The notes under the pieces are model-generated. The model ran no database searches and had not been told where the DNA came from. It saw only the letters and a program-made list of their open reading frames with translations. DNA of 64,000 bases from CAYRHN01 sp964424115. GTDB lineage: Bacteria > Chloroflexota > Anaerolineae > Anaerolineales > Anaerolineaceae. The position numbers were made by a program, and so were the translations under genes. Shown piece by piece: positions 43,501 through 53,381 of this stretch; positions within the stretch are counted from its first letter, which is position 1, and every line of letters begins with the position of its first letter. The stretch covers positions 93,761 through 157,760 of the forward strand of contig CAYRHN010000010.1 in the NCBI GenBank assembly GCA_964424115.1. The letters run 5' to 3'.

Positions 43501-43530
43501 AGGATTGGTCTCGTTGGGTTCCCTCTTACG

Positions 43531-43539
43531 ATTATATCA
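43531..43539 (-). promoter_or_regulatory. Extended -10 promoter of the ECF sigma operon
   Basis: TGA-TATAAT on the minus strand lies 30 bases before ATG 43500. No ECF-type GGAAC/GTC pair is seen. Confidence 0.6.
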
Positions 43540-43543
43540 GACC

Positions 43544-44452
43544 TTATCTGGATATTTTCCTTGTCAAGTCCAGGAACTCCGCTTCGCGCCATTCGTACGG
43601 CGTTTCGGGCGGCCACCAGCCGCGCAGTTTCAACCGCCACTCGCTTGGGATTCCTTCCAGTCCATAGGCTGCCCCTGCCAGGGCTCCCGCCACGGCCGCC
43701 GAGGTATCGGCATCATTCCCCAGGTTGGCAGCCTGGATCACCGCCTCGGTGTAGGAATCGGTGGTCAGGACACTCCACAAGGCGGTTTCCAGGGTGTGGC
43801 GGACCCAGCCGCTGTTGGGCAGCTCTTCTCGCCGTCGGGAAGGCGCTGCCCGGATCACCTTTTCCACTTCCACCGGCAGCGGCACTTCATCCAGTGCAGT
43901 CTGGTAGGCCTGGGGTAGGGCTGCTCCACCGATCAATTCAGCGATCATCACATTAATGAAAACGCAGGCCGCCACGCAGTCTGGGTGGGGGTGGGTGACG
44001 CGCGATTGCAATGCGCTCTCGCTCACCAACAAGTCCCGCTGATCCCAATAGGCCAGTGCGACCGGCCAGCAGCGCATCACTGAACCGTTGCCGGCATTGG
44101 CCGGGTTGTACGATTGGGCGCGCGCTGCGGATTGCTCCCAATCCAATCCGGAAGCGATCCCACGCAGGACCGCCCTTGTGTGGGAACCAATATCTGGCGG
44201 ATTGGAATGGTACCAGGCCAGGAAGCGGCTCGCCAGGTGTGCCGGGTCCAAGGGGCGGTGGGCAGCCAGGCTTTCGGCCAGCGCCAGCGCCATTTCTGTG
44301 TCATCCGTGATCGTCCCGGCCGGCAGCCGTCCGGCGGAAAGCTGCCGTTGAAGGCGTTCGATCGGTTGGGCGGGACCAAATTCCAGCGGCATCCCAAACG
44401 CATCTCCCAGCGCCGCGCCGATCGCGCAGCCAAATATTCGCGATTCATTCAT
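43544..44452 (-). CDS. ADP-ribosylglycohydrolase family protein
   Basis: 302 residues from ATG 44452. FGCAIGAALGDAFGMPLEFG and TITDDTEMALALAESL give the first metal-binding acidic cluster; NPANAGNGSVMRCWPVAL and AANLGNDADTSAAVAGAL (second Asp pair) complete the dinuclear Mg site. It should remove ADP-ribose from a modified protein, nucleic acid or metabolite. ATGA overlap with the glycosyltransferase gene; last of a seven-gene run that includes sbcC and sbcD. Confidence 0.92.
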   Translation of the reverse strand: MNESRIFGCAIGAALGDAFGMPLEFGPAQPIERLQRQLSAGRLPAGTITDDTEMALALAESLAAHRPLDPAHLASRFLAWYHSNPPDIGSHTRAVLRGIASGLDWEQSAARAQSYNPANAGNGSVMRCWPVALAYWDQRDLLVSESALQSRVTHPHPDCVAACVFINVMIAELIGGAALPQAYQTALDEVPLPVEVEKVIRAAPSRRREELPNSGWVRHTLETALWSVLTTDSYTEAVIQAANLGNDADTSAAVAGALAGAAYGLEGIPSEWRLKLRGWWPPETPYEWREAEFLDLTRKISR

Positions 44453-45675
44453 CTGCCTACGCTCCTTTGGTAAAAGATCTGCATTTGTGCTCGCACCAGA
44501 TTGATCTCCGCCCGTTCCTGCACCAGGCGCAGGTTCGTCTCGGCGGCTGCCTGGCGCAAGGTGGGGGAATCCACGGCCGTCAACAGCCCCATCGCCAATC
44601 CTTGCGCCTTGCCGGGCTCCACCAGCAGCCCGTTTTGGCCTGGGACGATCCACTCGCGCAGTGATTCCAGGTCGCCAACGATCGGGAAGCACCGGCAGGC
44701 CATGCTCTCCAACAGTGTGTTGGGGGTTCCATCGTGGCTGCTGATAGAAACAGCCACATCCGAATGCGTCATCAGGTTCCACAGGCGGCCTTGCGGCAGG
44801 TTGGGCAGCAAATGCACCCGTTCATCCAGTTTAAGCCGGCTGACCCAGCCCAGCGCTTCAGCCTGCCCGGCCATCCCGGTGCAGGCAAAATGCACCTCTG
44901 GGTTGCGCTGCCACACCAGCGGGATGGATTGGAAAAAGGTGTCATTACGCACATATCCGCGCAGACCGCGCGCATTGATCACCAGCGGAGATTTCAATGT
45001 GTTTATCCATTCCAACTCTCCTGTTCCGCTGGAAGCCTCTGCTTGCGCAGCTTCCCGCCGTAAATAAGCCAGGTCGATCCCGCCGTTACCGGGCGCCACA
45101 AGCGTCGGCCGGTCATAGGAAAACCCCCATTGTCTTCCAAGACGAATATCCCGCTGCGTATCGGCGTGTAAGCCGTTTGCGCGCTGTAAGGCTTGCAGGG
45201 TGCGCGCGCGCATCCAGACTGAACTGGGCGCGTGCAGGGTCAGGTCGTTTCCCCAGATACTCAAGATCAATGGAATGCCCGGCGGTGTATAAGAGGCCAG
45301 CATGCCCTCGAAAGGAATGCGCAAGGCATGTACTGCGTCAGGTTGGATCTCTTCCACCAACCGACGGAAGGCGGCGGCTTTGGTTGACAGGCTCAGCGGA
45401 CCCAGCCAGGCGCGCGCTGCCAGGAAAAGAGAACGAAAACGTCCGACCAGCGCCTGTCGGGATTGGTTGTGAGAGCCTTCTGCGCCAGTGCCGGATTTTC
45501 CGCCGCCGCGGTAATTGCTGAAAGCTACCGGGAAAAGGATCGTTTCTCGCGCTTCAGGCAGTGGATCGCACGGGTAGGTAGAGAGGAGCGTTACCTCGTG
45601 TTGCAGGGTGCGCACTCCCCGGATCCAACTGCGTGTGGTGGGGCTGCGCCCGTCGGCCACAAATAAAATATGCAT
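44449..45675 (-). CDS. GT4-family glycosyltransferase
   Basis: 408 residues. The start MHILFVADGRSPTTRSWIRG and the donor-binding half DVAVSISSHDGTPNTLLE, then LLVEPGKAQGLAMGL, show the GT-B, GT4 fold with the late Glu of the EX7E region. It would transfer a sugar from a nucleotide donor to a surface glycan or lipid; the sugar cannot be told. GAGGAG lies 8 bases before the ATG. Follows the other GT4 gene by 12 bases. Confidence 0.87.
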   Translation of the reverse strand: MHILFVADGRSPTTRSWIRGVRTLQHEVTLLSTYPCDPLPEARETILFPVAFSNYRGGGKSGTGAEGSHNQSRQALVGRFRSLFLAARAWLGPLSLSTKAAAFRRLVEEIQPDAVHALRIPFEGMLASYTPPGIPLILSIWGNDLTLHAPSSVWMRARTLQALQRANGLHADTQRDIRLGRQWGFSYDRPTLVAPGNGGIDLAYLRREAAQAEASSGTGELEWINTLKSPLVINARGLRGYVRNDTFFQSIPLVWQRNPEVHFACTGMAGQAEALGWVSRLKLDERVHLLPNLPQGRLWNLMTHSDVAVSISSHDGTPNTLLESMACRCFPIVGDLESLREWIVPGQNGLLVEPGKAQGLAMGLLTAVDSPTLRQAAAETNLRLVQERAEINLVRAQMQIFYQRSVGR

Positions 45676-45687
45676 GCTTTGCGCTCC

Positions 45688-46815
45688 TCAGATCACCGAT
45701 TGGACGGCCTGAACAAAAGCCGCCACCATGCTTTCCAGGTTAATCTCCTCCGCCACGATGCGGTAGGAAGCTGTGCCCATCTTCCGCAAGCGCGCCGGAT
45801 CTTCCAGGGCGCGCTCCAGAACTTCCTTTAATGCCTGGGGATCATCCGGCGGCAGGCTCCAGCCGTTCTCCGAGCGCAGCAGATCGGATTGGGTCCCATC
45901 TCCATTGGCCACGAGGATCGGCAGAGCGTTGGACATGGCTTGCTGCACCGCCAACCCACCGGTTCCCGGCAGTACGAACAGGTCGGCTTGCTCAAAAAAC
46001 GGCTTCAGTTCCACGCCGTGCCGCGCGCCGGGAAATTCCGCTTGCGGATAGATCTCTGCGGCCAGGTGGCGCAGCGCGGTGCTTTCCGGTCCGTCTCCCA
46101 CGATCACCAGCCGTGGCTGAAGCGCTTCCGGTAAGGACGCGCAGGCGCGCAGCAGTAAATCCACCCGCTTGCGGGCTTGCAGGCGGCCGACGAACAAAAT
46201 GCACGCGCGTCCGTGGGCAAACTCCGCCGGCCGCGCAGGCGGCGGGTGGGTCGGGCGCCCTGCGACAGCATTACGCGCCACAAAGATGCGCGACTCTGGA
46301 AAACCTGCCGCGGCGTATTGCTCGGCGCCTTGTTGGCTGTAGGTCAACAGCGCATCAAAGCGGTGCAAGAAATGCCGCCGGTTGGCCTGACGCAACCATG
46401 CCAGCGGACCAGAAAGGGGCGGCGCGCCCAAACCCCAGCCCAGCACCGGCCCGCGTCCTTTCATCCAACGCACTGCAGCCGAGGTGCGCAGATAGCGTGG
46501 ATTAGCCTCCACGATCAGAGCTTCCGGCTGCCAGGATTCCAGCCAATTAAGCCATCCCGATTGCCAGCATAAATAGAAGGCGCCGCGCAAGATGTGATGG
46601 TTGTTTGCCGGGGTGAATTGCGCCTTTTGCAAGATTTGGGTGGTCTCTATGGCTTCATCCGGCCGCGGCAGTCCAGCAAAGATGCTCAACCCGCGCGGAC
46701 AGGCGCCCGCCAGGGCGTCAAAGAACGGTGCGCGGTATGTGGGCAGCACGCGCTGTTGCAAACCCAGCCGCACTTCAATCTGGGCTGCGGCCCGGTCTTC
46801 TTCCAGCTTGCTCAC
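45688..46815 (-). CDS. GT4-family glycosyltransferase
   Basis: 375 residues from GTG 46815, which overlaps the sbcC stop (GTGA). QQRVLPTYRAPFFDALAG is the typical first strand of this group; ACILFVGRLQARKRVDLLL and LVIVGDGPESTALRHLA are the donor domain. FVLPGTGGLAVQQAMSNALP replaces the common EGFGxxxxEA, so the EX7E pair is altered. The unusual ~18-residue N-terminal extension before GLQQRV could mean an internal start. Confidence 0.85.
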   Translation of the reverse strand: MSKLEEDRAAAQIEVRLGLQQRVLPTYRAPFFDALAGACPRGLSIFAGLPRPDEAIETTQILQKAQFTPANNHHILRGAFYLCWQSGWLNWLESWQPEALIVEANPRYLRTSAAVRWMKGRGPVLGWGLGAPPLSGPLAWLRQANRRHFLHRFDALLTYSQQGAEQYAAAGFPESRIFVARNAVAGRPTHPPPARPAEFAHGRACILFVGRLQARKRVDLLLRACASLPEALQPRLVIVGDGPESTALRHLAAEIYPQAEFPGARHGVELKPFFEQADLFVLPGTGGLAVQQAMSNALPILVANGDGTQSDLLRSENGWSLPPDDPQALKEVLERALEDPARLRKMGTASYRIVAEEINLESMVAAFVQAVQSVI

Positions 46816-49394
46816 AGCACCACCTCCACACGGGAGCCGTCCAAGGTCTTTTCCACCTGGATACGCGCCGTGAAGGCCTCTTTTAATTCTTCCAGATGGG
46901 TGATCACGATCACTTTGGCGAAATCATCCTGCACCAGGTTGATCGCCTCGATCAGTCTTTGCCGTCCCTGGCTGTCTTGCGAGCCAAAACCTTCATCGAT
47001 CACCAGGGTTTGCAGGCGTGCCCCGGCTCGCTGCGCCAGCACACGGGAGAGCGCCAGACGGATAGCAAAATTGACCCGGAAAGCCTCGCCGCCGGAGAAA
47101 AGCTCGTATTCGCGGGTTCCCACCGCATCGCTGATCAGGATATCCAGAGTCTCTTTCTTTTCTTCCCGGCTCTTATCCTTGTAATCCTTTTGGGTGGCAA
47201 AGCGCACCGACATATTCCCGGCGCTCAACCGGTCGAGAACGTCATTGGCTTGCGCCTCGATCTCCGGCAAGGCTTGCTCGATCAACAGCGCCGGGACGCC
47301 GTCCTTGCCAAAGGCTTGCTCAAGGGATTTTAACTGGCCCACCTGGCGGGCCAGGTTCTTGCGTTCTTCCTGGATATCGGCCAGGCGCGCGCGCAGGTTC
47401 TTCAGCACTTCCACGGCTTGCTGCGCGCCGCCCACTTGCGTGCGCAGGCGGTTTTCAGACTCCTGTAAAAGGTTAAAATCGTTCTCTGCCTGCTGGGCAT
47501 CCGGCAGGCCGGCCACTGCGGCTGCAAATTGGGCTTCTGCCTGGGTCAGGCTTTTCAATTGCAGATCGGCTTCGGTCTGTTCAGTCTTCAAGTGGCTTTC
47601 CAGCTCTTTGATCTCGCGGCTGAGCGGCGCCAGTCTGGCGCGGGCGGCCTCCAGGCGGCGCAAGGCCTCCTCACTGCTTCGCCCGGCTTGTTCCGCACGG
47701 CGCGCGGCATCGTGCTGCTCAGCATCGTATCCCAATTCTTTCAGGATCAGATCCACTTTTACCAGTTCAGCGCGCGCGCTCAGTGCGTAATTTCCCTCTG
47801 CCAGCATCTGTTCTACCTCGCGCAGGCGTAGTAACCCGCCGCGGTCCCATTCCCCAAGGTCGTTGTGCATCTGCCCTAACCGGTCATGCAGCGCATCTGC
47901 CTGGCGCTGAAGCTGGCGCAGTGAGGTCTCCACGTTGCGCAGGTTATCTAACTTCTCCCGGATCTGCGTCCGCTGGGTTTCCATATTCGCCAACCAGGTC
48001 CGGTTGGCGCGGTGACGGTCGCCCATTTCCTTGCCCTGGGTCTCCAGAGTTTCTACCAGGTGGGCGCAATCGTGTAGGCTGAGCGGCTGCCCGCAGAGTG
48101 GGCAGGTCTGGTTGGCCTGGGGATTTTCCAATTCGGCCTTCAATCGGTCGATCCGCTCCTTAAGCTCATTCATCTCCGGGTGCAGCCGAGCATTTTCCGC
48201 GCTGCGCATGGCGCCCTGCTCGCCAAGTTCAGTCAGTTGGTTTTCCAGGCCGGCCCGCTCTGTCAGTTGCAGCGTTAACCGGGCCAGCTCGTCCTCGCAT
48301 TCCGCCAGTCTTTTCTCCATCGGCTCCACTTGACCCGCTAGTTCCGCGGCGTTTTTGGCCTGGCTTCGCAGGGTGGTCAACTCTTGTTCCAGCTTGCTGC
48401 GTTCGCTCTCGATCTTCATCAAGGGGGCAGCTCGCCGGCTTTCATGCTGGTGAAAATTGACCGCGATCGATTCCCAACCTTCCAGTTCTGCGCGGGCTTT
48501 TTGCCAGGCCTGGTAGGCTTCTTCCACCTGGGCTGCGTCTGCAATCTGTTGTTCTGCGGCCTGTTGCTCTGCGCGGCGATCGGCCAGGCGGGCTGTGCTG
48601 GCTTCCACCCGCCGGCGCGCATTTTCGTGGCCGCTGCGGAACAGCTCCAGCGTGCGCCGTTGCTCTTCCAGGGCTGCGCCGACCTGCCGGGCGTTATCCA
48701 GGCGGTTCTTTGCGGCTGATTTTTGGCGTGTGGCTTCTTCCAGACTGGCTTGCAGTTGGGCCAGGCGGTCGCGGCGTTCGGGTTCCTGTTTCAGTTCCTC
48801 TTCGATCTCCTTGATCTGCGTGTTATAGGAGGCCGCTTCGTTTTCCACGTTCCGCCGCTGCTCAGCGGCGGCTGCGCGGTAGGTGTCCCAGGCGTCCAAC
48901 CCCAGGATACTGCTCAGGATCCGTTTCCGGTCGGCCGGCCGCTGCTGGGCGAATTGATCGGCTTTACCCTGCAGAAAGAAAGATGCGTTGATAAAGGTCT
49001 CATAATCCAGCCGCAGCACCGATTGGATGCGCATCTCGGTTTCGCGCACGGTATGTTCGGTCAGCGGTCGCCAGGGCGTATCCGTGCCCACTTCGCGCAC
49101 CATGAACTCCAGCACGGTGCTCTTGTCGCGCGGCTTGCTGCGTTGGATGCGGTAGATCAACCCTTCATAGAGAAAATCGAAGCGAACCTCTGCGGCTTTG
49201 GCAGCGCTGTTGATGATGGAATCATCCCGCCGCCGCGCCTGCCCAAACAAGGCCCATGTCATGGCGTCCAGTAGAGAGGATTTTCCCGCTCCATTGGAGC
49301 CGGAGACGCAGGCCAGGTCAAAACCGGTGAAATCCAGCTCAACCGGGTCTTTGTAAGAAAGGAAACCAGAAATCGCAAGGGTAACAGGGATCAT
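46812..49394 (-). CDS. sbcC: SbcC/Rad50-type exonuclease subunit
   Basis: 860 residues. Walker A SGSNGAGKSSLLDAMTWALF near the N-terminus, long coiled coils with the zinc hook C431-P-L-C434 in the middle, and at the C-terminus the signature ELFSGGEAFRVNFAIRLALS with Walker B TLVIDEGFGSQD. With SbcD it opens and trims DNA hairpins and blocked ends. The partner gene is upstream but separated by a CNNM gene. ATG 49394 lacks an obvious ribosome site and follows the CNNM stop by 10 bases. Confidence 0.95.
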   Translation of the reverse strand: MIPVTLAISGFLSYKDPVELDFTGFDLACVSGSNGAGKSSLLDAMTWALFGQARRRDDSIINSAAKAAEVRFDFLYEGLIYRIQRSKPRDKSTVLEFMVREVGTDTPWRPLTEHTVRETEMRIQSVLRLDYETFINASFFLQGKADQFAQQRPADRKRILSSILGLDAWDTYRAAAAEQRRNVENEAASYNTQIKEIEEELKQEPERRDRLAQLQASLEEATRQKSAAKNRLDNARQVGAALEEQRRTLELFRSGHENARRRVEASTARLADRRAEQQAAEQQIADAAQVEEAYQAWQKARAELEGWESIAVNFHQHESRRAAPLMKIESERSKLEQELTTLRSQAKNAAELAGQVEPMEKRLAECEDELARLTLQLTERAGLENQLTELGEQGAMRSAENARLHPEMNELKERIDRLKAELENPQANQTCPLCGQPLSLHDCAHLVETLETQGKEMGDRHRANRTWLANMETQRTQIREKLDNLRNVETSLRQLQRQADALHDRLGQMHNDLGEWDRGGLLRLREVEQMLAEGNYALSARAELVKVDLILKELGYDAEQHDAARRAEQAGRSSEEALRRLEAARARLAPLSREIKELESHLKTEQTEADLQLKSLTQAEAQFAAAVAGLPDAQQAENDFNLLQESENRLRTQVGGAQQAVEVLKNLRARLADIQEERKNLARQVGQLKSLEQAFGKDGVPALLIEQALPEIEAQANDVLDRLSAGNMSVRFATQKDYKDKSREEKKETLDILISDAVGTREYELFSGGEAFRVNFAIRLALSRVLAQRAGARLQTLVIDEGFGSQDSQGRQRLIEAINLVQDDFAKVIVITHLEELKEAFTARIQVEKTLDGSRVEVVL

Positions 49395-49404
49395 GGAACA
49401 CCGC

Positions 49405-50754
49405 TTAGTTAGAAATGGATTCTTCCGGATGTTCAGGATTGATCCGGGTGATCAGGACCTTGTCCACCCGGTATCCGTCCATATCCAGAATCTCAAACTT
49501 GTAGCTTTCCCAGGTAAAGATCTGCCCGGCGCTGGGAATACTGCCCAATTGGGTTACCACAAAACCGCCCACGGTTTGGAATCCGGCGCGCTCTTCCCGC
49601 GGGAGATTGTCAAGGACAAATAACTGTTTGAAATCATCGATATCCAGCAGGCCGTCCACCAGCCAGGAGCCGTCTGGGCGTTGGATGGCCTGCGGCTTGT
49701 CGCTGCTGCCGTTGCCAGGGATTTCCGAGACCACCGCTCCCAACAGGTCCATCAGGGTAACCATACCGGTCACCCCTCCGTATTCATCGATCACCATCGC
49801 CAGGTGTTTGCCGCTTTGTTTCATCTCCTCCAATACCCGCAGCGCCAGGGTATTTTCAGGGGTGAAGAGCGGCGTCTCCAGCAATTCATAGATTTCGTGG
49901 CTTTGCGGCAGGCAGATACCTTGACCGCGGTTCAAGTTATGCATGATCAGTTTTTTAATGGAAAGGATCCCTACTAATCGATCCAGGTCTCCGTGCGCCA
50001 CCGGGAAACGGCTGTGTCCGCTTTGCATGGCATCTATCAATTCCTGCTCAAACGGCTCTTCCACGTCAAGCCAGGCGATCTCAGTCCGCGGGGTCATCAG
50101 GGAGTTGATCCGCCGGTCAGAGAGACGGAATACCGACTTGACCATGCCTTCTTCACTTTCTTCGAATACCCCCGATTGGGTCCCTTGTTCCAGCATGGTG
50201 CGCACATCATCTTCTGTCACCGCCGGTTCATGTTTGGATTGCACGCGTAGCAGGCGCAGACCAAGCTCGGTGGAACCGCTCAAGAAGCGGATTAAGGGGC
50301 TGAAGATACGTGAGAGAAAGCGCATGCTGCCCGCCAGGCGCAGCGCGGTGTTTTCGGGGTTATTCATCGCCAGCCGCTTCGGGATCAGCTCGCCAATCAC
50401 CAGCGAGAAATAGGTGATCAACAGCACCACTGCGATCAGGGCCAGCGCGTCGCTGTAAGGGGCCAGCCAGGCAACCCCCGCAATCCATTTTGAGAGTTCC
50501 CGTGTCAACGTCGCGCCGCCGAAAGCGCCGGAGAGGATGCCGATCAGGGTAATCCCTACCTGAACGGTGGAAAGAAATTTGTTGGGGTTGGCGGCCATTT
50601 CCAACGCAGTCACGGCGCGGCGGTCGCCGCCTTCCGCAGATTGCTCCAGCCGGTTCTTGCGGGCTGAGATCAATGCCAGTTCGGCCATGGCAAATAATCC
50701 GTTCGCCAGGATCAATGCCAGGATGACCAGCACTTCAATCACAGTTGTTGACAT
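49405..50754 (-). CDS. CNNM/CorC-type transporter with CBS pair
   Basis: 449 residues. CNNM membrane domain (~1-190: LANGLFAMAELALISARKNR, GELIPKRLAMNNPE), CBS pair (~205-335: SLMTPRTEIAWLDVEEPFEQ, MVIDEYGGVTGMVTLMDLLG) and a CorC_HlyC domain (~350-440: WLVDGLLDIDDFKQLF, TVGGFVV). The family is called hemolysin-like but includes Mg/Na transporters. Its place between sbcD and sbcC is odd. Confidence 0.92.
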   Translation of the reverse strand: MSTTVIEVLVILALILANGLFAMAELALISARKNRLEQSAEGGDRRAVTALEMAANPNKFLSTVQVGITLIGILSGAFGGATLTRELSKWIAGVAWLAPYSDALALIAVVLLITYFSLVIGELIPKRLAMNNPENTALRLAGSMRFLSRIFSPLIRFLSGSTELGLRLLRVQSKHEPAVTEDDVRTMLEQGTQSGVFEESEEGMVKSVFRLSDRRINSLMTPRTEIAWLDVEEPFEQELIDAMQSGHSRFPVAHGDLDRLVGILSIKKLIMHNLNRGQGICLPQSHEIYELLETPLFTPENTLALRVLEEMKQSGKHLAMVIDEYGGVTGMVTLMDLLGAVVSEIPGNGSSDKPQAIQRPDGSWLVDGLLDIDDFKQLFVLDNLPREERAGFQTVGGFVVTQLGSIPSAGQIFTWESYKFEILDMDGYRVDKVLITRINPEHPEESISN

Positions 50755-50787
50755 CGCTCGATTCTTCTTCCTTCAAACCTGTTATGC

Positions 50788-52044
50788 TCAATCCTCGCCA
50801 CCCGCCGCATTTTGCTCTACTTTTCCCAGCAATTGGGCGGCCAGTTTTTGCAGTTCCTTCCGGTCGCTTTCCGAAACATTAATCACATCCCAATACTTAT
50901 CCAGCAGATCGATCGGAGGCAGGCTGCTGATGGCTTGCTGATCTGGCAAGCGCAGGCGCGCCTCTATTTGTGGTTTGCGCAGCAGGTGAAATTCAAAGGC
51001 CTTTTCAGCCCGCTGGCGCAGGGCCGGTTCGTCCAGCATCGCTTCCCAGGCACGATCGTAATACAGGGCCAGGCGCACATTCGCACCTTCCAATTCCTCC
51101 GCTTCTGGAAGAGCAGCCAGGGCTTCATCCATAAAGGTGGTTGCGGAGGTGATCGTCTTACGGATATCCAGGAACTTGCGCCCGTTCAATTTGCGCCATT
51201 CCACCTGTGTGTCTTTTCCAGCTTCCAGAGTTGCGATCACATAATATTTTTCATCACCGGCTTCGCCAAAATCCACCCGTTCAATGGAACCGGGGTAGAT
51301 CACCGGTGGCTGTGCGCCCTTGTTGAGGTCCTGAGCTTTGTGAATGTGTCCCAGCGCCACATAGTTCAGGCGCGGATCGCGCACCAATCCGCCCGGTAGG
51401 ATCATATCTGCGCCAAGCATGACCGATCGCTCGGCTCCATACACGGCGCCCTGTACTGAGGCGTGCGCCGCCAGTACCACCGGCAGGTCGGGATCGATCT
51501 CTTTCAGCCAGGCCTGCACCAGTTTATCCAGCCGCTCTTCTACCAGTGTATTCACTTTTCCCGGTTCCATTGCGCTCAATTCCAGCGAAGCCATCAAGCT
51601 GGAGCGGTTCACCCACGGCAGCGTGATGATTTGCAGCGGCAGCCCGTCCAAATCTTCCGGTTTCCATACCCCTGGTTTTGCTGCTACATGGATGTTGGGA
51701 ATTTGCAGCGTTTCGAATTCTTGCAGGGCATGCGCCCGTCCAGCCGCCGGGGAGAGATCATGATTGCCCACCAGCAGTAAGGTTTGGATGCCGGCCTGGG
51801 AGAGGCGCAGGATCCTTTTGCCCCACTCGCGTTGAAAGGTCGGCACCGGTGTGCGGTCCTTGTAGGCATCCCCGGCGAACAACACCAGGTCCACTTTTTC
51901 TGCGATCGCAGCATCCACGATCGTGTCCAGCGCTTTCAGGAAATCCAACACCCGCAGCGGCAGACCGCTGGCCGGATCGTGCTTCCCCTGCCCGGCGATG
52001 TCGATATGGGCATCAGCAAAATGCAGCAGCCGGAGCGGCCTCAT
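50788..52044 (-). CDS. sbcD: SbcD/Mre11-type nuclease subunit
   Basis: 418 residues. The phosphoesterase motifs are HFADAHID, LFAGDAYKDRTP, LLVGNHDLSPA, AAHASVQGA and ALGHIHKAQ, which form the two-Mn site. The C-terminal ~130 residues are the capping/SbcC-binding part. It is the nuclease of the SbcCD complex. The ATG overlaps the stop of the C39-like gene (ATGA). Confidence 0.94.
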   Translation of the reverse strand: MRPLRLLHFADAHIDIAGQGKHDPASGLPLRVLDFLKALDTIVDAAIAEKVDLVLFAGDAYKDRTPVPTFQREWGKRILRLSQAGIQTLLLVGNHDLSPAAGRAHALQEFETLQIPNIHVAAKPGVWKPEDLDGLPLQIITLPWVNRSSLMASLELSAMEPGKVNTLVEERLDKLVQAWLKEIDPDLPVVLAAHASVQGAVYGAERSVMLGADMILPGGLVRDPRLNYVALGHIHKAQDLNKGAQPPVIYPGSIERVDFGEAGDEKYYVIATLEAGKDTQVEWRKLNGRKFLDIRKTITSATTFMDEALAALPEAEELEGANVRLALYYDRAWEAMLDEPALRQRAEKAFEFHLLRKPQIEARLRLPDQQAISSLPPIDLLDKYWDVINVSESDRKELQKLAAQLLGKVEQNAAGGED

Positions 52045-53375
52045 GGGGTCACCCCCAGGCGAGAAAGATCATCCAACGCCGGGGAAAAACCGGGGTGGTA
52101 TTGCAGCGCGCTGCGCAGGTCGGCAATCCCTGCTTCCAGGTCTCCTAATCCGATCTTGGCTTTGCCGCGCCAGTAGAAGGTCTCTTCCAGGTACGGCCAA
52201 TATTCCTTGTTCAGGCGCTCGGCGCGTTTTTTCATGAAATCCAACGTGTTATCCGCCAGCGAGATCACGTCATAGTAACGTCCGGAATAATAATAAGCAA
52301 AATATGGGCCGGTCTGGTACCACATCATCCGCCACGGGCGCGTGTCCTCCGGCAGGCTGGGATAGAGCGTGAAAGCCTGGTCATAGGAATCCGCCGCCCC
52401 TACATAATCCTGCAGGCGCACCAGGGCGGTTCCGCGGTTGAACCAGGCAAAGTATTGCTGGATGCCGGTCAGGCTGTAGATCTCTTCTGAGGCGCGCCGC
52501 AGCGCGATCTGGTCGGCAGCAGTTTCATCCCGGTATTCGCCCAGCAAATTCATCACGGTTTCCTCATCCTTGGGAGGATAAATAACAATGAAGAGAAAAT
52601 CGAATGAACGCCATTCCTCGTAGGTCTTATCGTATGGTTCACGGTAATCGCGGCCCGAGTTCGTTTTACCCACCCGTACATACGAATCCTGCACAATGAA
52701 TTCGCTCTTTGCGTCGTCATATCCGCTAACCACCTGATAATGGCCCATCCATGAATTGATCCCGGTGGAGGTCTCGTTAAAATACACGCCCTTTTCGATC
52801 AGCACCGGGAAGCCTCCTGCGATCAGACGCTTGAGCACCTCCAACGTTCCGCCGTGCCGCAGGGCTGCTTTTAGGTCGGTCTTGTCATCCACGTAATTGA
52901 CCATTTCGTACGGCATCACGTTCAGGTCGAGGTCGAACGGTTTTAGATAGGCCGCGGTTTCCTCACGCGTGTCCTTGCGCCCCCAATAGGAGAGCATCAT
53001 GGCCAGGTTGGCCGGGCCGCAGTAATTCCATTTGCCATGTTGGTCGATATACGTGATCCCTTCCAGCGCAGTATCAGCGGGAATGGGGGTTGGGGTGAGG
53101 GTTGGGGTGGGAGAGGCTTCTGGCACCAGCGTTACCGTGGGCGTTCTTGTGGGCGCCGGGGTGAATGTGGCCGGCATAGGGGTGCTGGTGGCAAATACGG
53201 TTCCACCGGGAACGAAGATCTCTTCCTCAGGTTGGGTGATGATACCTGCCTTGATGAGAAGTTCGTTCACATTATCAAATATCCACTCGCGTACCGGCGG
53301 AATGGCCAACATCAATCCCACCGCCACCACGACGATCACAATTGAACTCAAGAATAATTTTTGTTTACCAGACAT
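52041..53375 (-). CDS. Membrane-anchored C39-like cysteine peptidase with TPR tail
   Basis: 444 residues. One N-terminal helix (~7-27), a Thr/Pro spacer (~60-100) and a C39-type papain-like domain with C119 (WNYCGPANLAMML), H212 (MGHYQVVSGYDD) and D230 (IVQDSY). The C-terminus (~300-440) has TPR-like repeats. It faces outward. No ABC exporter is adjacent, so it is not a bacteriocin processing transporter. ATG 53375 lies 6 bases after TATAAT with no ribosome site; it heads the sbcD operon. Confidence 0.85.
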   Translation of the reverse strand: MSGKQKLFLSSIVIVVVAVGLMLAIPPVREWIFDNVNELLIKAGIITQPEEEIFVPGGTVFATSTPMPATFTPAPTRTPTVTLVPEASPTPTLTPTPIPADTALEGITYIDQHGKWNYCGPANLAMMLSYWGRKDTREETAAYLKPFDLDLNVMPYEMVNYVDDKTDLKAALRHGGTLEVLKRLIAGGFPVLIEKGVYFNETSTGINSWMGHYQVVSGYDDAKSEFIVQDSYVRVGKTNSGRDYREPYDKTYEEWRSFDFLFIVIYPPKDEETVMNLLGEYRDETAADQIALRRASEEIYSLTGIQQYFAWFNRGTALVRLQDYVGAADSYDQAFTLYPSLPEDTRPWRMMWYQTGPYFAYYYSGRYYDVISLADNTLDFMKKRAERLNKEYWPYLEETFYWRGKAKIGLGDLEAGIADLRSALQYHPGFSPALDDLSRLGVTP

Positions 53376-53381
53376 GGATGT

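Noticed and set aside
52041..53375. C39-like peptidase as a bacteriocin-processing exporter.
   Set aside because: There is no ABC domain, no precursor peptide and no accessory gene; the neighbours are sbcD and sbcC.
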